From NCBI GenBank assembly GCA_033439295.1, contig JAVTLE010000014.1, forward strand, positions 434,001-498,000: DNA of 64,000 nt, given 5' to 3'. Of this stretch, positions 25,215 through 38,400 are shown one piece after another (within the stretch, counting starts at the first letter, position 1; each line of letters opens with the position of its first letter). This DNA is from Deuterostichococcus epilithicus (Eukaryota; Chlorophyta; Trebouxiophyceae; Prasiolales; Stichococcaceae). Position numbers and translations under genes: made by a program. The notes below the pieces were generated by a model. It had not been told where the DNA came from. It ran no database searches and saw nothing but the letters and a program-made list of their open reading frames with translations.

Positions 25215-26432
25215 AGATAGGGTTATTGGAGCCGCTGTGAAGATCTTGACGCAATGCAGCATGGCCAGCAAGTCTTTCAGGTGGCTCAAACAGTTTGGAG
25301 TAAGTTGCCAGCCGCTTTTGGAGCTTACGTGTTCGCCAGCATTCGAGGACCTTAGTCTGTGCCTCCAGAACGGGCAATCATGTCGCCACCAGCAGTTGCC
25401 AGGCAAAGTAGCGCGTGAGCGTGCACTAGCTGGGGTGACGGTCCCTAGACTTGCATATACCGAAGCATCATCGAGCGCTTTGACTGAGCACTCCTTTGAG
25501 GAACGAGAGTGAAGCCGCACACAAGGGAACGCGAGGTGCATGGTCGCCCTGGGGACAGTGCATCTACAGCACTGCCTGGGGACTGCACCTCGGGAACGCC
25601 TCTTTATGCCAAACTTATCAGTGCTCAAGATGCGGCTACACATGAATGTAGTTGTTCAGACTTTACATTCACCCCAATCGACCACCCAGCGAGTTTCGCT
25701 CACGGCTGCGACACAGCCTCCTACCCGGCCAGAGCTCTGATCGGCAAAGGTGCGACAAGGTCTTGTTTCAGTGCAGACGCCTGTCTCACACCCTCTGCCT
25801 GCCAAGTTCCTTCCTTCAACTGCCCAAAGCCGCATGACAGGGGCCCTTGGTCGCCGTGCTACGTAATTGCACCAGTGAAGAGCGGCATGCCCCCAACACG
25901 TGCCGCGATCTAGTCGCCAATTACGGCCGTGCACGGTTCAAGAGACCGACGTTTGCAAAGCCTCACACTGCTCAGCTTCTGTCTGTCGTGGCCCAGTGCT
26001 GGACTGAACGTCTTGGTGCCATGCTCTGTCGTCGCGAATTGCTCCAGACTGGCTCCCTTCCGCAACACGTGTTTGCCTAGTACTGGCAGGCCCGATTGTC
26101 TTTGCGCGATCAAGCGCCGCATATGGATTGCAGCAGTCGATCACCTGCCAAGCTGGGACGCCTGCAGTGCATCACCCTGCTGACGCAGGATCGGTCTATG
26201 CCGCCCGCTATCGGCCTATGCCCTTGGCAAGCTCATCCCGCAGCGCGCCAGCGTTTCCGTTCCCCACATGCTTTTCATATGCTCAGGTCGCTATAGAGAC
26301 AGGTCAGAGAGTTGCTGCGGCCGCTTTCGACCAACATTCTGCACTGCTGTCGGCGTGTCGAAATGATTGCTGCAGCCCCCGGTCGATCGATCACCTCACA
26401 AGGACAGTGGAATAGTGCTCACGCAGGGCATC
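25215..26432. other. intergenic between NECAP and carbonic anhydrase
   Basis: Both neighbours are on the + strand, so this holds the NECAP 3' UTR and the CA promoter. No gene or RNA recognised. Base composition is more even than in exons. Confidence 0.4.
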
Positions 26433-27801
26433 ATGGGCGTCAAGAGCGAGGTAGAGGCGGCGAATGCAGAGTTTGCATCCAAGTTCGCGGCCGACGACAA
26501 GACCAAACCGGGGCCGCCCGCACGGCGTGCTGCCATTGTGACGTGCATGGACGCGCGGCTGCACCCGGAGAAGTTTCTTGGCGCCAACATTGGTGCGTGC
26601 ACATGCTGCTGCAGCATGACAGCATGAAGATCCAGTCGTGACGGCTTAGAGTGCAGTGTCTCCATCGCAGTGCGGCTGACGTCTCAACCGCAGTGCGGCC
26701 GACAGGCGGCGCCATTTGCAATCAGGCGTCTGCTGATTCCGGCTGCAGCTCCTGCATGTTTTAACGCGTCCGCTTTGGTGAGCTCGGCTTACAGGAACTG
26801 AGAAACCCACTTGTCGTCTGTTTTGCAGGCGACTTCCACGTGATCCGCAATGCCGGCGGGCGCGTGGATGAGTCTGCAATCCGCAGCCTGGTCATCTCGC
26901 AGCGCCTGCTGGGCACCAACGAGATCTTCGTCATCCACCACACCAAGTGCGGCATGGAGAGCTTCGGTGCGTCATCTACCCAGCGCAGTTCTGCGGTACA
27001 TGGGGCCAGTGCCGCCTGGGCAGAGGGCGTCTGGACTGCGGCTGTGAAGTCCAGGGCGGGCGGCTGCCTCTGTGCACCTACCGCACCCACGCTGCGAACA
27101 TGGCGGACGGCTCTGCTGACGCACGGTTCTGCCGACACAGCCTCTGAATGCATCCGATTCAGTATTGAAGAATGCATTGTCTCTGCCGCCGCAGAGAATG
27201 ACGACCTCAAGGCCAAGATCAAGGCCGACCTGGGCGTTGACGCCGGCGACCGCGACTGGCTGCCGTGAGTCTCTCCGACTCGTTCGTACCAGACAATCCA
27301 TGTCAGACAATCCGATGCCTCAGCCTCAGCATGAGACCTCGTGCTTGTCTAGGTCAAAGTGTGTGAAAGTGGAGATATGCAATTGAGCAGTGGCCTGATG
27401 CGCACATGTGCATGCCCTCGCAGGTTCAAGGGCCTTGAGCAGTCTGTGCGCACCGATATCCAGATTGTCAAGGACTCGCCGCTCATCCCTGCCGACATCC
27501 AAGTGCACGGCTACATCTACGAGGTGCGCTGCTCGTCATGACGCGGGCCCTGCATGCTTGTGGAGTGCTCCTGGCGCCAGAAATTGCAGCTTGCTCAGCA
27601 GTCCGCCTTGCTGCCATGGTTCGGGGCGGATCATTGACATGTCACGCACCATCGTCAAGACCAGATAGCGTCTCAGTGACATAGCGATGTGATGCGAACG
27701 CCTAACTCGTTGCCTGCCGCAGTCAGCAAACATCACTTCCCCAACCGATATTGACATGTTGCATGCAGGTCGAGACAGGCAAGATCGTGGAGGTCAAGTG
27801 A
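26433..27801 (+). CDS. beta-carbonic anhydrase, small Cab-type
   Basis: Zinc enzyme interconverting CO2 and bicarbonate. Five exons: 26433-26592, 26829-26966, 27195-27264, 27424-27523, 27769-27801, all GT-AG and in phase, giving 166 aa. Zinc and active-site motifs are complete: [20 protein letters not shown] (Cys, Asp-Arg pair), [40 protein letters not shown] (HxxC), then [20 protein letters not shown] and [17 protein letters not shown]. Length and the LISQRLLGT/HHTxCGM pattern match the short bacterial/archaeal Cab class rather than the larger chloroplast beta-CAs. No targeting peptide is visible with this start, so a cytosolic location is inferred. An in-frame upstream start would add about 22 residues. 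Confidence 0.95.
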
Positions 27802-28282
27802 GAAAGGCTGCTATTCACATATCTAAAGAAGGCTGCATGTGTGACGGCGGCCGCCCACTATACACACTCTCCTGGAGTTTTAGTGTAGGCTGCTCGCTCA
27901 TGAGGCTCAGGTTCTGCAATCATACATCAATTGCGGAAGCTTGCTGGCCGTGACCAGTTTGCAAAACATTGCATGTGAAGCCAGGCTGCTGAAATCACTC
28001 TAGGCGACATGTCCGTTCAGTACTCGTCGTATTTTTAACCAGGACGCTGCAACTCCAGAAATCGTCCAACATTTGGACCTTCGCGTTCCACTGTGTCTGC
28101 AGCTCCACAGCGTAATCGACCAGACTTCAAGCTCGTAACCTCCTGCAGGATGTCCTGTAGAAAGCCGCCTGTTGTCGCCACCAAATCTTATGATGCAGCA
28201 GGGCTGCGAATGCGTCACAGCCGCAAATCATCCTGTAATCAAGGTGCAAGATCGTCTCCCAACCCACTGACAATTGAATCCG
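27802..28282. other. convergent 3' ends of carbonic anhydrase and METTL22-like gene
   Basis: No coding signal. A TGTAA near 28233 is a possible polyadenylation signal for the carbonic anhydrase transcript. Confidence 0.4.
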
Positions 28283-31066
28283 TCAATATGGCACCCAGAG
28301 CTCCCACAGCTCCAAGTCGTTGCCGCGCTCATACTCGAGCACCCGTGACACGGCGGCCACGTCCAGGCGCCTGCCCACGATGCGGCTTGCGCCAGCGTCG
28401 GCGCTGCTAACGGCCGCTGCGCCGCCGTGCACGCCCCGGCCGCTGCCAGCAGCCTCCGGCTCTGAGAGCGGTGTACAGCCTGCTGCAGCCTTCTGGCCGG
28501 CAGAGGTGGGCTGCGCAGTGAAGAGGGTGCGCCAGTGGTCGTATGCGGAAGCCCGCGCGTCCTGTACACGTGCGACTCTTCAGGTCAGCGTTGGTGCTGC
28601 TGACCGTTTCCGATCGAGAATCATTCAGAGACTGCCGTGCACAATACTGCCCTTCAACAACAGCACGACTGGGAAACAACCGGCAACCCACATCGAGCCT
28701 GCTCAGGGGCACAACATCTTGTTGCGCAGCGAGTTGCAGCCAGCGCACCAGCGATATCCTTTGGTATTCTTCCTGCCTGACTCCTCGTAGATCTCCAAAA
28801 AGATTGAACTATTGTGAACTGTTGTTAGACGGCTCTCACCATGTCGCGCAGGGTGAAGTTGTACCGCTTCTCCAACGCCACATACATGCGTTTCCTGCTG
28901 CCGCTGCCCACCACGTCTACAGCAGCGCCCCCGCTGCTGCTGGGGCCACAGCGGGCGCCGCAGCTGCAGGAGGGCGGCTGCAGCAGGGCAGCGGCAGTTG
29001 CCATGAAGGCCTCAGTCAGGTCGTTGTCATACACGGTGTCCGCAGCCAGGAACACCTGCGACCGTGCAACGCGGGCGGTCGCATGCTGACCCAGACTTTT
29101 GGTTTGAGGCACAGCCGCAGAGCACTGACATCAGGCTGTGCCGCAGCAAGGCTAGCTGCGGCACACAGCAACCATCATGCGAGTTGAGCATCAAGTGAGT
29201 GAGGATGACTTTCGGCATGTCATGACTGCGTCCTTGATGGCCATGAAACGCGCCAATCTGAGCCCTGGTTGATGCAGCCAGAACCCACACAGTGGACCCC
29301 AGAGGCCATATATAGTGCACCTGGGCCTGCTGCAGATCGGCCACCGCTGCGGCTCTCCAGCCATGAACAGCCGCCCAGCGGCCCAGAGCCGCCAGGTCTA
29401 CCTCAGCGGCCTCGCCGCTGCAGCGGCAGCTGCCGCCGCCGCTGTCGCCGCCGCTGTCGCCGCTGCTGCCGCCACCATGGATACTGCTGACAGGAGCGCC
29501 GGCGCAGCAGCCGGCCAATGTGCCCTGGGCAATACAGGGAGCGCAGGATGCTGCGGCGGCAGTGCCCCTGCTGGCGGCAGCTGCCTGGACTGCACAGCAG
29601 TTGCACGGCAGGGGCGGCGGCGGGTGTTGCCAGTCCAGACCATGCACTGAGACCGCGCCTGCGCCGTGCGCATGTGACGCCGTATTTGCCGTAGCATTCT
29701 CCTGCACACAGGTTTGGGTATACAGCTCGATTCTGCACCAGAGGGTATATGAATTAAAAAAAAACCCCAACGGGAGTGGGCGCGAATTTGAGCCACAGCA
29801 AGTGCTTAGCACGATGCAGGAGATGTCTCAATGCCCACTGCAAGCCGTCAAGTTCCATGAACGCTTCACACATCCTGCAAACCCCAGGAACTTGGCCTGC
29901 AAGGCCCAGCACAGCAGCCCGATGCAGCGGCAGCTGCCCTGATCCGGGGCCACAAGACTGCGGCCCACCCGGCACGCCGGCGTCAGCCGGGGCAGGTCCG
30001 TCAGCAGAACCCGCCGCGCCGCTCGCGCCGCGGCGACGCCTGCCACGCCGCATCCGGCGCCGAGCTCCACGACTGTGTGCTCGGCGACCACGCCCGGGCA
30101 GGACAGCAGCAGGTCGGCCAGCAGCAGCGTGCCGCGCCACACCTGAGTGCAGCAGCTGGACGTCAGCGTGAAGCCAAAAGTAGTTGGCGGTGTCGGAAAC
30201 AGACTTGCCGACCGTTGGTGGGGTTTGGCTGTTGCGAATATGCGGACCTGGTGCAACGATGAGCCGCACAGCAATTCATGGCATGGTCGCCAACAAACGC
30301 TTATCGCATTCGGCGTTGGACCAACAGAGGCATCTGCCATGTCAGCTGGGTCGTCCAGTCCGGCACTGTTCTCACAGATACAAGACCGACAGGTGCAGGC
30401 AGTCGCGGTCAGCATGCCACTCGCCTGCCGGCCGACCTCATCGAGGCTGGTGGCCATCGCATGGCGCACGATGATGCCCTGCCGGGAGTCGAACTCAGCG
30501 ACGCAGCCGCCCGCTCCGTGCCGGTCCTCACTGCCGCCGCCGCCGCCGTGTTGTGCTGCGGCCGACTGTCGCTGACCATTTGCTACCATGCGCGCCCGCT
30601 TGACGATGACATCACCGTCTGCGTCCAGCGTGACTGCGCAGCCGCCCAGGCTGCCAGGCATGCTGTCGGTGCTACCCAGACTGCCTGGCGCCTGCAGAGC
30701 GCCCCGCGCCTGCGTGCTGTCATCACGGCCGTTTTCCAAGCCGCCCCCTGCTGCCGCGCCCGCATCCACCGCCGCCGCTCTGCCTGCCACTGCTCCGTCT
30801 GCTGCCGTCTGCGCTGCTGTCGTGGCGGCTACGATCGTCCCTGCTGGTGCAGCGAAAGCCGCCGCGGAGGCGCCAACTGAGCCGCCACCGCCTGTCGCCG
30901 CCCGCCACGCCTCCCGGAAGCGGAACACTGTGGTGCAGCTGCGCGCGCAGGACCGCGCCGCGCCGATGTGAACCTCGCTGAGCACCAGGTCTGCTGCGGG
31001 ATCCAGCTCCCACTCGGCTTCCCCCGCCGCCACTGCCGCTGCGCCCGCCACAACACCATCTGCCAT
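28283..31066 (-). CDS. METTL22: METTL22-like lysine methyltransferase (PF10294 family)
   Basis: SAM-dependent protein methyltransferase; animal METTL22 modifies Kin17. Minus-strand exons: 31066-30425, 30142-29969, 29701-29321, 29055-28840, 28561-28283, in phase, 563 aa from the ATG at 31066. Landmarks in order: LVLSEVHIGAARSC near the N-terminus; IIVRHAMATSLDEVGRQ|VWRG at the exon 1/2 join, as in METTL22; LLLADLLLSCPG; the SAM-binding motif VVELGAGCGVAG; LLTDLPRLTP; VSVHGLDWQ; FLAADTVYDNDLTEAFMATA (motif D-x-V/F-Y-D); ALEKRYNFTLRDM; ASAYDHWRTLF; and the end VLEYERGNDLELWELW. Intron 1 (30143-30424) is GC-AG, 282 bp and open in frame. Ala/Gly-rich inserts in exons 1 and 3 have no counterpart I recall. 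The true start could be further upstream (in-frame ATG at 31225). Confidence 0.88.
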
Positions 31067-31348
31067 TGCACCCCCAGCCAGCCCTCCCGCGATGTCGCCA
31101 AGCCCTGTGTTCAAGGGCTTCGGTTGCAGCAAGATGACGGCAACACAGGGCTTCACACATGACGTGTGCTGTAGCAGCGCACCACGCAACGGAGAATGCA
31201 ATTTGATGATAGTGCTCGCAACCACCTCAGGTCAGGGAACAGCGCTGCATCGATTGCCACCGCTGCATTGCAGTCCCAGGCCGGTGACCACGAAATTCGA
31301 CTACAAGCAAGCCCAAATCCGGCAGTCTCACCTGCATGCGGGAGTGAT

Positions 31349-31881
31349 TCAGACAGAGGGCCGGAACGGCCGACTCTCTGCGGCCTTGTCTCGAATCGCC
31401 GCCAGCTGGTCGGCAGCGGCGCTGCGGGCCGCGGTCTGCTGCCCCTTGTCAGCCAGGCCGCTCTTCTGCAGCGACGCCGCCATCTGGTCGTGGTTCGGCG
31501 ACAGCGCGAGCAGGATGCCAGTTCCCAGCACCGGCCACGCCAGGAAGTGCGCCCACTGCGGGGACAGCAGTACAAATTTGGCATGGCCTTTCAAATCTGG
31601 CACGGCTTTCAAAGTTGGCATTGCAGTCCGTCGAAGCTGGGTTTGCAGCTTCGATTGCATCTATAGTCTGAATGCACAGCACAAGCATCTCTCCACCGCA
31701 TCGCATTGTTGTGATGCAAGAAGACTCCTCATGCAGTGAGTGCAGCGGGCCGGCAGCAAAGGAAATGCAACAGTCTTGCCTTGAATGGCAGTGTCTGCTT
31801 CTGCCTGTAGAAATACGTTGTGGCAGCAACCAAAGTCGTGCCTGCACCAATGAGTAGTCCCTCTCGCTCTCCCAGCGGCAT
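31349..31881 (-). CDS. small two-TM membrane protein, UQCC3/CBP4-like candidate
   Basis: Two-exon gene of 102 aa: 31881-31780 and 31555-31349, joined in phase 0 across a GC-AG intron (AAG|GCAAGA). Exon 1 encodes MPLGEREGLLIGAGTTLVAA and a first hydrophobic helix. Exon 2 gives FLAWPVLGTGILLALSPNHD, a second helix, then a charged coiled segment (MAASLQKSGLADKG...AADQLAAIRDKAAE). The helix-SP/TP-charged-tail layout recalls the bc1-complex assembly factor UQCC3/CBP4, but the similarity is short and the first helix is extra. Another small mitochondrial or ER membrane protein is equally possible. It lies between METTL22 (same strand) and THADA (divergent). Confidence 0.4.
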
Positions 31882-32412
31882 TGCCACAATATGTAGAATG
31901 GCCAGAGTCGGCAATTGGAAAGCTGCCTATTCAGCACCGTCTTTGAACCTGTTTTGCAAGCGAAAGCTGTCAGATATGCGCACGGCAAGTCCACCTTTTG
32001 GGCAAATACGTGGCCCGCTGGCGGGTGAACCTGCCTGCATGCAACACAGGGTGTCTTTCGGTGTCGGACTTTGCGCCAAGTCGGGCGGTGCCAGCTACAG
32101 GGTGCTGCTCATATTTTTCGAGCATTGAACAGTATCCGTTTGTGCTGTAACGTGAATGCTGAACCTTACAAGACGATCCGAGACTTCTTGCCACAACCTC
32201 AAGAAATTTACTGATTTATTGCTGCCACGGGATGGCACTGCCGTAACCTGAAGACTGCGCAGGCGAGATGACAATTCGACGAGAATATTCGACCCCATGA
32301 ATGACCAGCGGCCGCATAAACACCATCGCAAAGCCCAACTCTGATCTCAGCGTCGGCGGCCAAGGGGCACCGCCACGGCAACAGTTGCTCTGCTTCCTCA
32401 TAAGATATCGTC
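31882..32412. promoter_or_regulatory. divergent intergenic region upstream of THADA-like gene
   Basis: These 531 bp lie between the start codons of the small membrane-protein gene (-) and the THADA-like gene (+). It is relatively AT-rich, with no recognisable element beyond that. Confidence 0.4.
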
Positions 32413-35400
32413 ATGGCCTCGAAGCTGCAAAAGATGCAGCACAACGGCCGCTGGGGCGACTCCGGCATCGTCTTCCCGCCAGTGTACCTGCAGCAGGTGC
32501 TGCGCCAGTCCTTGCGCGCAGCTTGCGCCGCACGGTGGACGGCTGGACTGTTTGATCGTTCGGCGCAAAGTTTGTCAATGCGGAATGTTTCTGCATACAA
32601 CATTGGAACCTCGTTTGTGTCTCCTTCTCGAGGGATGTACATTCGAGCATCTAGTGTGACGGCTGCGTCCACCAATGCAACGTGGGAGATCACTCCATAA
32701 ACTCGTCTTTGTTGCAGGTGACAGCCGCAGCCGCCAACACGACGGAACTGCCGCCGCAGCTGCGCACCTTCCTCGAGCGCCTGTCATCATTCGTCCAGCT
32801 CCGCACGACGCGCGGCCAGGTCAATGCCATCAAGGCAAGACCTCTGAAGCTGCTCAGCAATTTGGTATGATCGTATGCAAGCTATTGAGTATCTGGCCGG
32901 GAAAACGCTACAACCTGCTGGATCTGTTCTGCGTGCCGAAATTGAAATGCGCATTTTGGCGTCCTGTCCATGCGCATCCGAGGGCACACTGATCATGACT
33001 GGTCCTCACGTCTCATGCAGCAGCCGGGTGTCCCTCTGATGCAAACTGTCAAAGAACGGACCACGCGGTTTGGCTTATCTTGCACCAGTGGCAAGCAGTT
33101 GCAGTGGCTGAGCAGCCGGGCTCCGAGAGTCTGCGATGCGGTTCTGGCTTGCAACCACAAGCTTGGGCTGCTCTTCAGAAAGCTCGAGTCACGCTGCTCC
33201 CGGCTGTTCAACTGCTTTCCACTGCCATCACGGTTCGCATCAGCATGGTGTCCCGAACCTCCCTCCCACAACGACTCGGCTCCAGATGCGAGCCTCTCCC
33301 GCCGGCCGCAGGGGCTGTGCGCGCCGCTGCTGGCGGCGGCGGCGCCGGGCGGCCTCGACGGCTGCGGCTGCGGCGGTGGCGGCGTGCGCACTGCAGACCG
33401 NGCGGCCCCGCGGGCCGCGCTGCGGCTGACGGCGCTGCTGCTGTTTCTGAGCAACTCGCGGCCGGCGCACCGGCAGCTGCTGGCGCAGCTGTCACGGCTG
33501 CCTGCGGCCTGGCTGGCGGAGTTGTGCGGCGTGATCGTGCAGCAGGTGCTTTCTAGACTCACACATCGCATCGAATCAGACGTTCGAGGTGTTGGGTGCT
33601 GTCCTTCGTTGCAAGAGACATGTCGGATCGGCATCGGTGCTTCTGGCACAGCTGGCGGCAGCCAGACAGGTTGCGGGTCGCAGCAGGCGGGTCGCAGGGC
33701 GGCCAGGTCTGTCTGGACGGCGTTTCACTTCTGCCTGCGCTGCCATGCACATGTAGTTCAGTGCAGGCCTGCCCTTCTGGGCCCGGAGTGTCAGATGTCG
33801 CTGGACTCCAAACCGACACCCTTGAACGACTCTTGCCTACAGGTACTGGCGGTGGCGGCCGCGGCCGGGGGCGGCGCAGCCAATGGAGCCGCCGACGGTC
33901 TTGTCGGCGGCCAGGCGCTGCCGCTGGCAGAGGTCATGGTTAGCCTGCTGGACTGGCTGCCGCTGCGGAGCCACAGCAGGTGGTGCTTTTGGGTGCTTTG
34001 CTTGCGATCCAGACACTGCTGCAGACTGCCATAGCCAGCGGCAATATGCGCATGCACCTTCAGGTGGCGACCCTGAAGACTGAAGACCCTGCAGAACCCT
34101 GGCAATTGCGGGGGGCCCACTCATCAGTTTCCATTGAACTGATGCCGCGACATCTTGCGAAGTGTTCCGTCATCTCGGCCGAGGTTGCTCGTCGTCTTGT
34201 GCATCTCAGGGAGCTGTGCACGCCAGTGGCGCGCTGTCTGGCGGCCGCCGCCGCGGGCGCAGCGGCAGAAATGGCACAGCCCGGACGGCAGCTGCAACAG
34301 GCGCTGCTGGACGAGGCTCAGGACGTCGTCGCCTCGCTGTACTTGCTGCTCCAGGTTGATGCCATCCTCATATGTAGTCCGCATGCACAGTTACGATTTG
34401 CAGGGCATGAATCTTGGGCTCGGGACGCCGTCGCAGTTGCTGCTGCAGGTTGGTAGTGCGCCGCCGGTCTCTGGTGTGACTTGCATGGGCAGCGCGCCAG
34501 GTGTCCTGGGGCACTCGCCGACAGGCCAGGACCGGCATTCGGCCCTTGATGGTCTCCGCTGCTGCTTGCCGCAGCGTGAGGGCGCAGCGATGGCAGACGC
34601 TGCGGATGGGAGGGCAGCGGTCGTGGCGATCGCAGATGCCATGGTTGCGCTGCTGCAGGCAAGTGCACCTGACTGGCCAAGTAGTAAATAACATTCCTGA
34701 ACCCATCGGGAAATGCCCGCAGTCCATCTTGTGGGCTGCCACTTCGGTCTTGAGCCGATGTGTCTCTTCATGCGCTGCAATGCGAAAGCTCCACAGCCCT
34801 GGCTCTCACATGCAAATAGCTTGCGGCAGCTGCAACTTCACCGGGCGAGGCGTTGACTGTAGTAGACTCACCTCATGGCCGATGTAGGATGGGAACTCCT
34901 GGTCTCAAGACATGAAACTAGGTGACAAGCAAGCTGATAGGAGCATGCAAGCGGCTGACGAACACCAGTCGACTTGATGCACTAGCCGACTTGGAGAGTC
35001 AAGCATCGCCTGGCCTTTGATGATGAAACCCGGCTTGCTCCTTCCTATGCCTGGCTCTTGAGCTCCCCAATATGCCCGGGATACTGGTGCTGGCCAGCAG
35101 TCGAAGCATCTTGACGTCACTGTTGAGGCGGACCCAGGACTGACGCCAAGCATGCAATTCCTCGATGACTGGGTGGTCCAGGGCGCTGTCGTTCGGAATC
35201 AGCATGTTTGGATGCTGCTGCTAAACCGGACTGGCATTCCGCAGCGTATGGCGCTTCGTGAGTTTCCAGGTGGTGAACAGGAGACCGAGGGGCCAGACGG
35301 TCAACATGCTTGCTGTGGTAGCCCGCCGCTCATTCGGTCCAAAACCTCTGCAGGCCACATGCGAGATTGACGACAACGCCAACGGTGACTGACCCCTGCC

Positions 35401-38400
35401 TGGCTCCTCGCAGACGCCAGCTGTGCCGCGGGATCTGCTGGGGAGCGCCGCCGTCACGCTGGCCGCGGCCGCCGCGCTGCCGGCGGTGCAGCCACAGGCG
35501 CTTGCCGCCGCGCTGGCTGGCGGGCTGCTGCCCACAGTGGCCGATTCTTGGCTGCTCCCTCAGAGCTCTCATGGCCTGGTCGGTATCGTGGCGGATGCGA
35601 TGACGGCGCGCGGTACCGACCTTGCCGAGCAGCTGCGACGGCTGCCGCCCATGGCTCGCATCTGCGCCATCAGAGGTACCGCAACCCTTTCTTGTGCCAT
35701 CTAGATGTTGGCTGGGTGCTCTTGCTCCTGATCATTGGCACGAAGTAGAACGGCACGAGCTTTCTTGGTTCCATGATAGGTTCCATCGGCCAATATTCAT
35801 TCGTGCAAATGAATAGGTGTGCTGTCCAGCCTGCCACTCGCGACCCTCTGCGCCAACCTTGCACGCCCTCCAGCCGGGGAAAAGGCTCCAGAAGAAGCCG
35901 CCACCACTGCCTCGCGAAGCTCTCCTGCACCCTGGACGTTTCTGGTGGACGGGGCCCTGGCGGCGGCGCTGACAGCAGCGGAAGCACCAGCAGATGCGCA
36001 CCACCGCCTGTTCGCCATCATGGCGGCAGCGGTCGCCCTGGAGCGAATCAAGGAGGCCCTGGAGGTGGGGCGGTGACAACAGACCTTTGATGGTGTCCCC
36101 TGCCTGATGGCATGCAGGAGAAGCACAGCAGATACAGTCCAGCACGGCTGCCGATAGCGCCGCCTTTGCGCCATGTGACCCCGTTGCTGAGTAAGCCAGT
36201 GACTGTGACCCCTCAGCAGTTGCGCATACCATATCAAGCATCAGCAAGCACGATGTGCAGACGACCTCGTGCCGTTCCAACCATCAGCAATCACGATATT
36301 CTGGCGGTTCATCGCGACCTCCTGCTTGCTGGGCCGCAGGCGGAGCCAGCTGCTCCTCAGCCTGTGTCTGCGGCGCCACGCGCTGCGGCAAGCGGCGATG
36401 CCTGGCAGCCGGGCCAGGATGACGCGGACTCAGGTGCTGCAGCTTCATTATTCACACAGCCAGGGTCCACACGAAGTGTCGAGATGAGTACGAAATCGAC
36501 ATGTGGGCCTGCCTGCATGCTCGTTTGCTCATATGCCCGGTCCTACCCTTATTCGTATTTGAGACCTGAAATTTCTGCTTGAGTTTGGGTCGCAGGCCTG
36601 CTGGGCATACAGCTGGGTGCGCCTTCTGACTCCGACGAAGGCTGCGCGGTTGGCGAGGCGTCGCAGCCGGGAGAGGCAACGACGGATACGACGCAGGGAC
36701 GCTCGGCGGCGGCGGCGGGCGCGGATGCAGCCGACAGTGTGCCGCTTGCGGCGCCGCTGCTGTCAGAAGCGCTCCTGCGGCGCATCCTCCAGACCGTGCT
36801 TGCCAACTGGGAGGTGACACATGATTTGGAGTTGCGATTTACACACGTTTCGAGTGGCACGAGCAATCGGTCGTGCTGCAGATTGTCAAACGCAACTGCG
36901 CAAGCAATTTCTTGTGCTGTAGGCAGAGCTCGAGGCTCTGGATAGTCACCTGATGGCAGGTCTATAGTGCCAGTCCTCGGGCATGAGGCCTTTACAGTAC
37001 TTTGCGGAGCCTGTCTTACTCTCATCGATCAACCAGCTGATGTCACCACATCAGCTTGCCTCGAGATGTCGCTGCTTGCTTGAGCGGCGCAGTGACCTGT
37101 GCCTGGATGCGATCTTGTTCTTCTGGCATTGCCATCCTACTGTCTCACGCAAACAGCGGTAGCTCTTGGAGTTGAGGCGTGCTCTGGGCTGTGGCAACAG
37201 CAGCAAGCTGTGGGTATGTGACTGCGGCACGAGAGTCGCTGTCAGATCAGATGGATGGGCAGAACGAGGGCATCTCTGGGGAGGATGACAATGTGGCATG
37301 GCACTCTGGGCCGCTGCAGTGGCACTGCTCCAGAGATTGCCACATGGTTTGAGGGCAGCCACAACTGCTCTAGCCTGTTCCACAAGCAGAGCAGCTGCAG
37401 CCATAAGTGTAGCCTCAGTGACGTTGGTTGCAGATACCTTTGCAGCGTCCCTGGAGGCAGGCAGCACACCAGGCAAGACAAGCTCATGCAGCAATCCTTG
37501 ACACGCTGCAGGACAGAAAGTGTCTAGCACTTGCTACCGCATCAGCTGGTCTATCCGCACCTTTGGGCTGACTTTTGACTGTTGTGTATTCACAGCACCC
37601 GATGCCGCAAATCGCACGGCAGGCGGGCATGGCATTCGACACCCTGCTGGCGGTGGCGCAGCTGCAGGAGAACAGTCCTCGCAGCAAAGCGGGTGCTGGC
37701 GGTGGCGGTGGCATCGAGTTGCTGCGGTCCATTGCGCAGGACCTACTGGCCACAAGTGCGCACATCGCAGTGCCTGCGCTGCAGTGCAACTCGTCTATGA
37801 CTTCGAGCCTCAAGGCGCAGTTGCGTAGCGGCCATCGCCTTCCTGTCACTTGTTGTCGGCTGATGCCCAGGCAAGCCCTTGAAGCTGGCCCTGTGTCTTG
37901 CCTGGCCGTTAACCCTCAACTGACTCACGCCTCTTGATGATGCACACTCCTCAATCTCACAGCCTTCCTCCATGCATGTGGCAGTCGTACGGACGAGTCG
38001 GCACTGCTGGCGGTTCTCATGTCGCAATTCATACTTGCGTGCCACCCTCGTTGCGCCATGACGGGGGGCCTGCTGATTCTGACGCCACAGCTGTTGCCCA
38101 TGCAGGCGGCAGCCGCAAAGGCAAGTTTGCGCCGCTGGCGGTGCTCGTGCCGCGGCTGGGCGCTGAGGCCGTCCTGCGCCTGCAGCCGGACCTGCTGTGG
38201 GCAGCCCTGGCGGCGATGGCGCAGCACGGCGTCTGCTCATCGGCCGCGGCGCTGTGGGCGGCGCTGCTGGCGGCGCTGCGCGTCGAGTGCCGTGCGGAGG
38301 CAGGCAAGACTTCTGCCTCGCACTCCTGGCAAAGTGGATGCTGATGCTGGGCTGGACACTGCGGCATGCACCCAGAGGCATGGCGGTGGACCCAGAGGCG

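Noticed and set aside
29828-31225. Uninterrupted 465-codon frame on the minus strand
   Set aside because: It is METTL22 exons 1 and 2 plus the open GC-AG intron between them. The family sequence is restored only by splicing, so it is not annotated as one exon.
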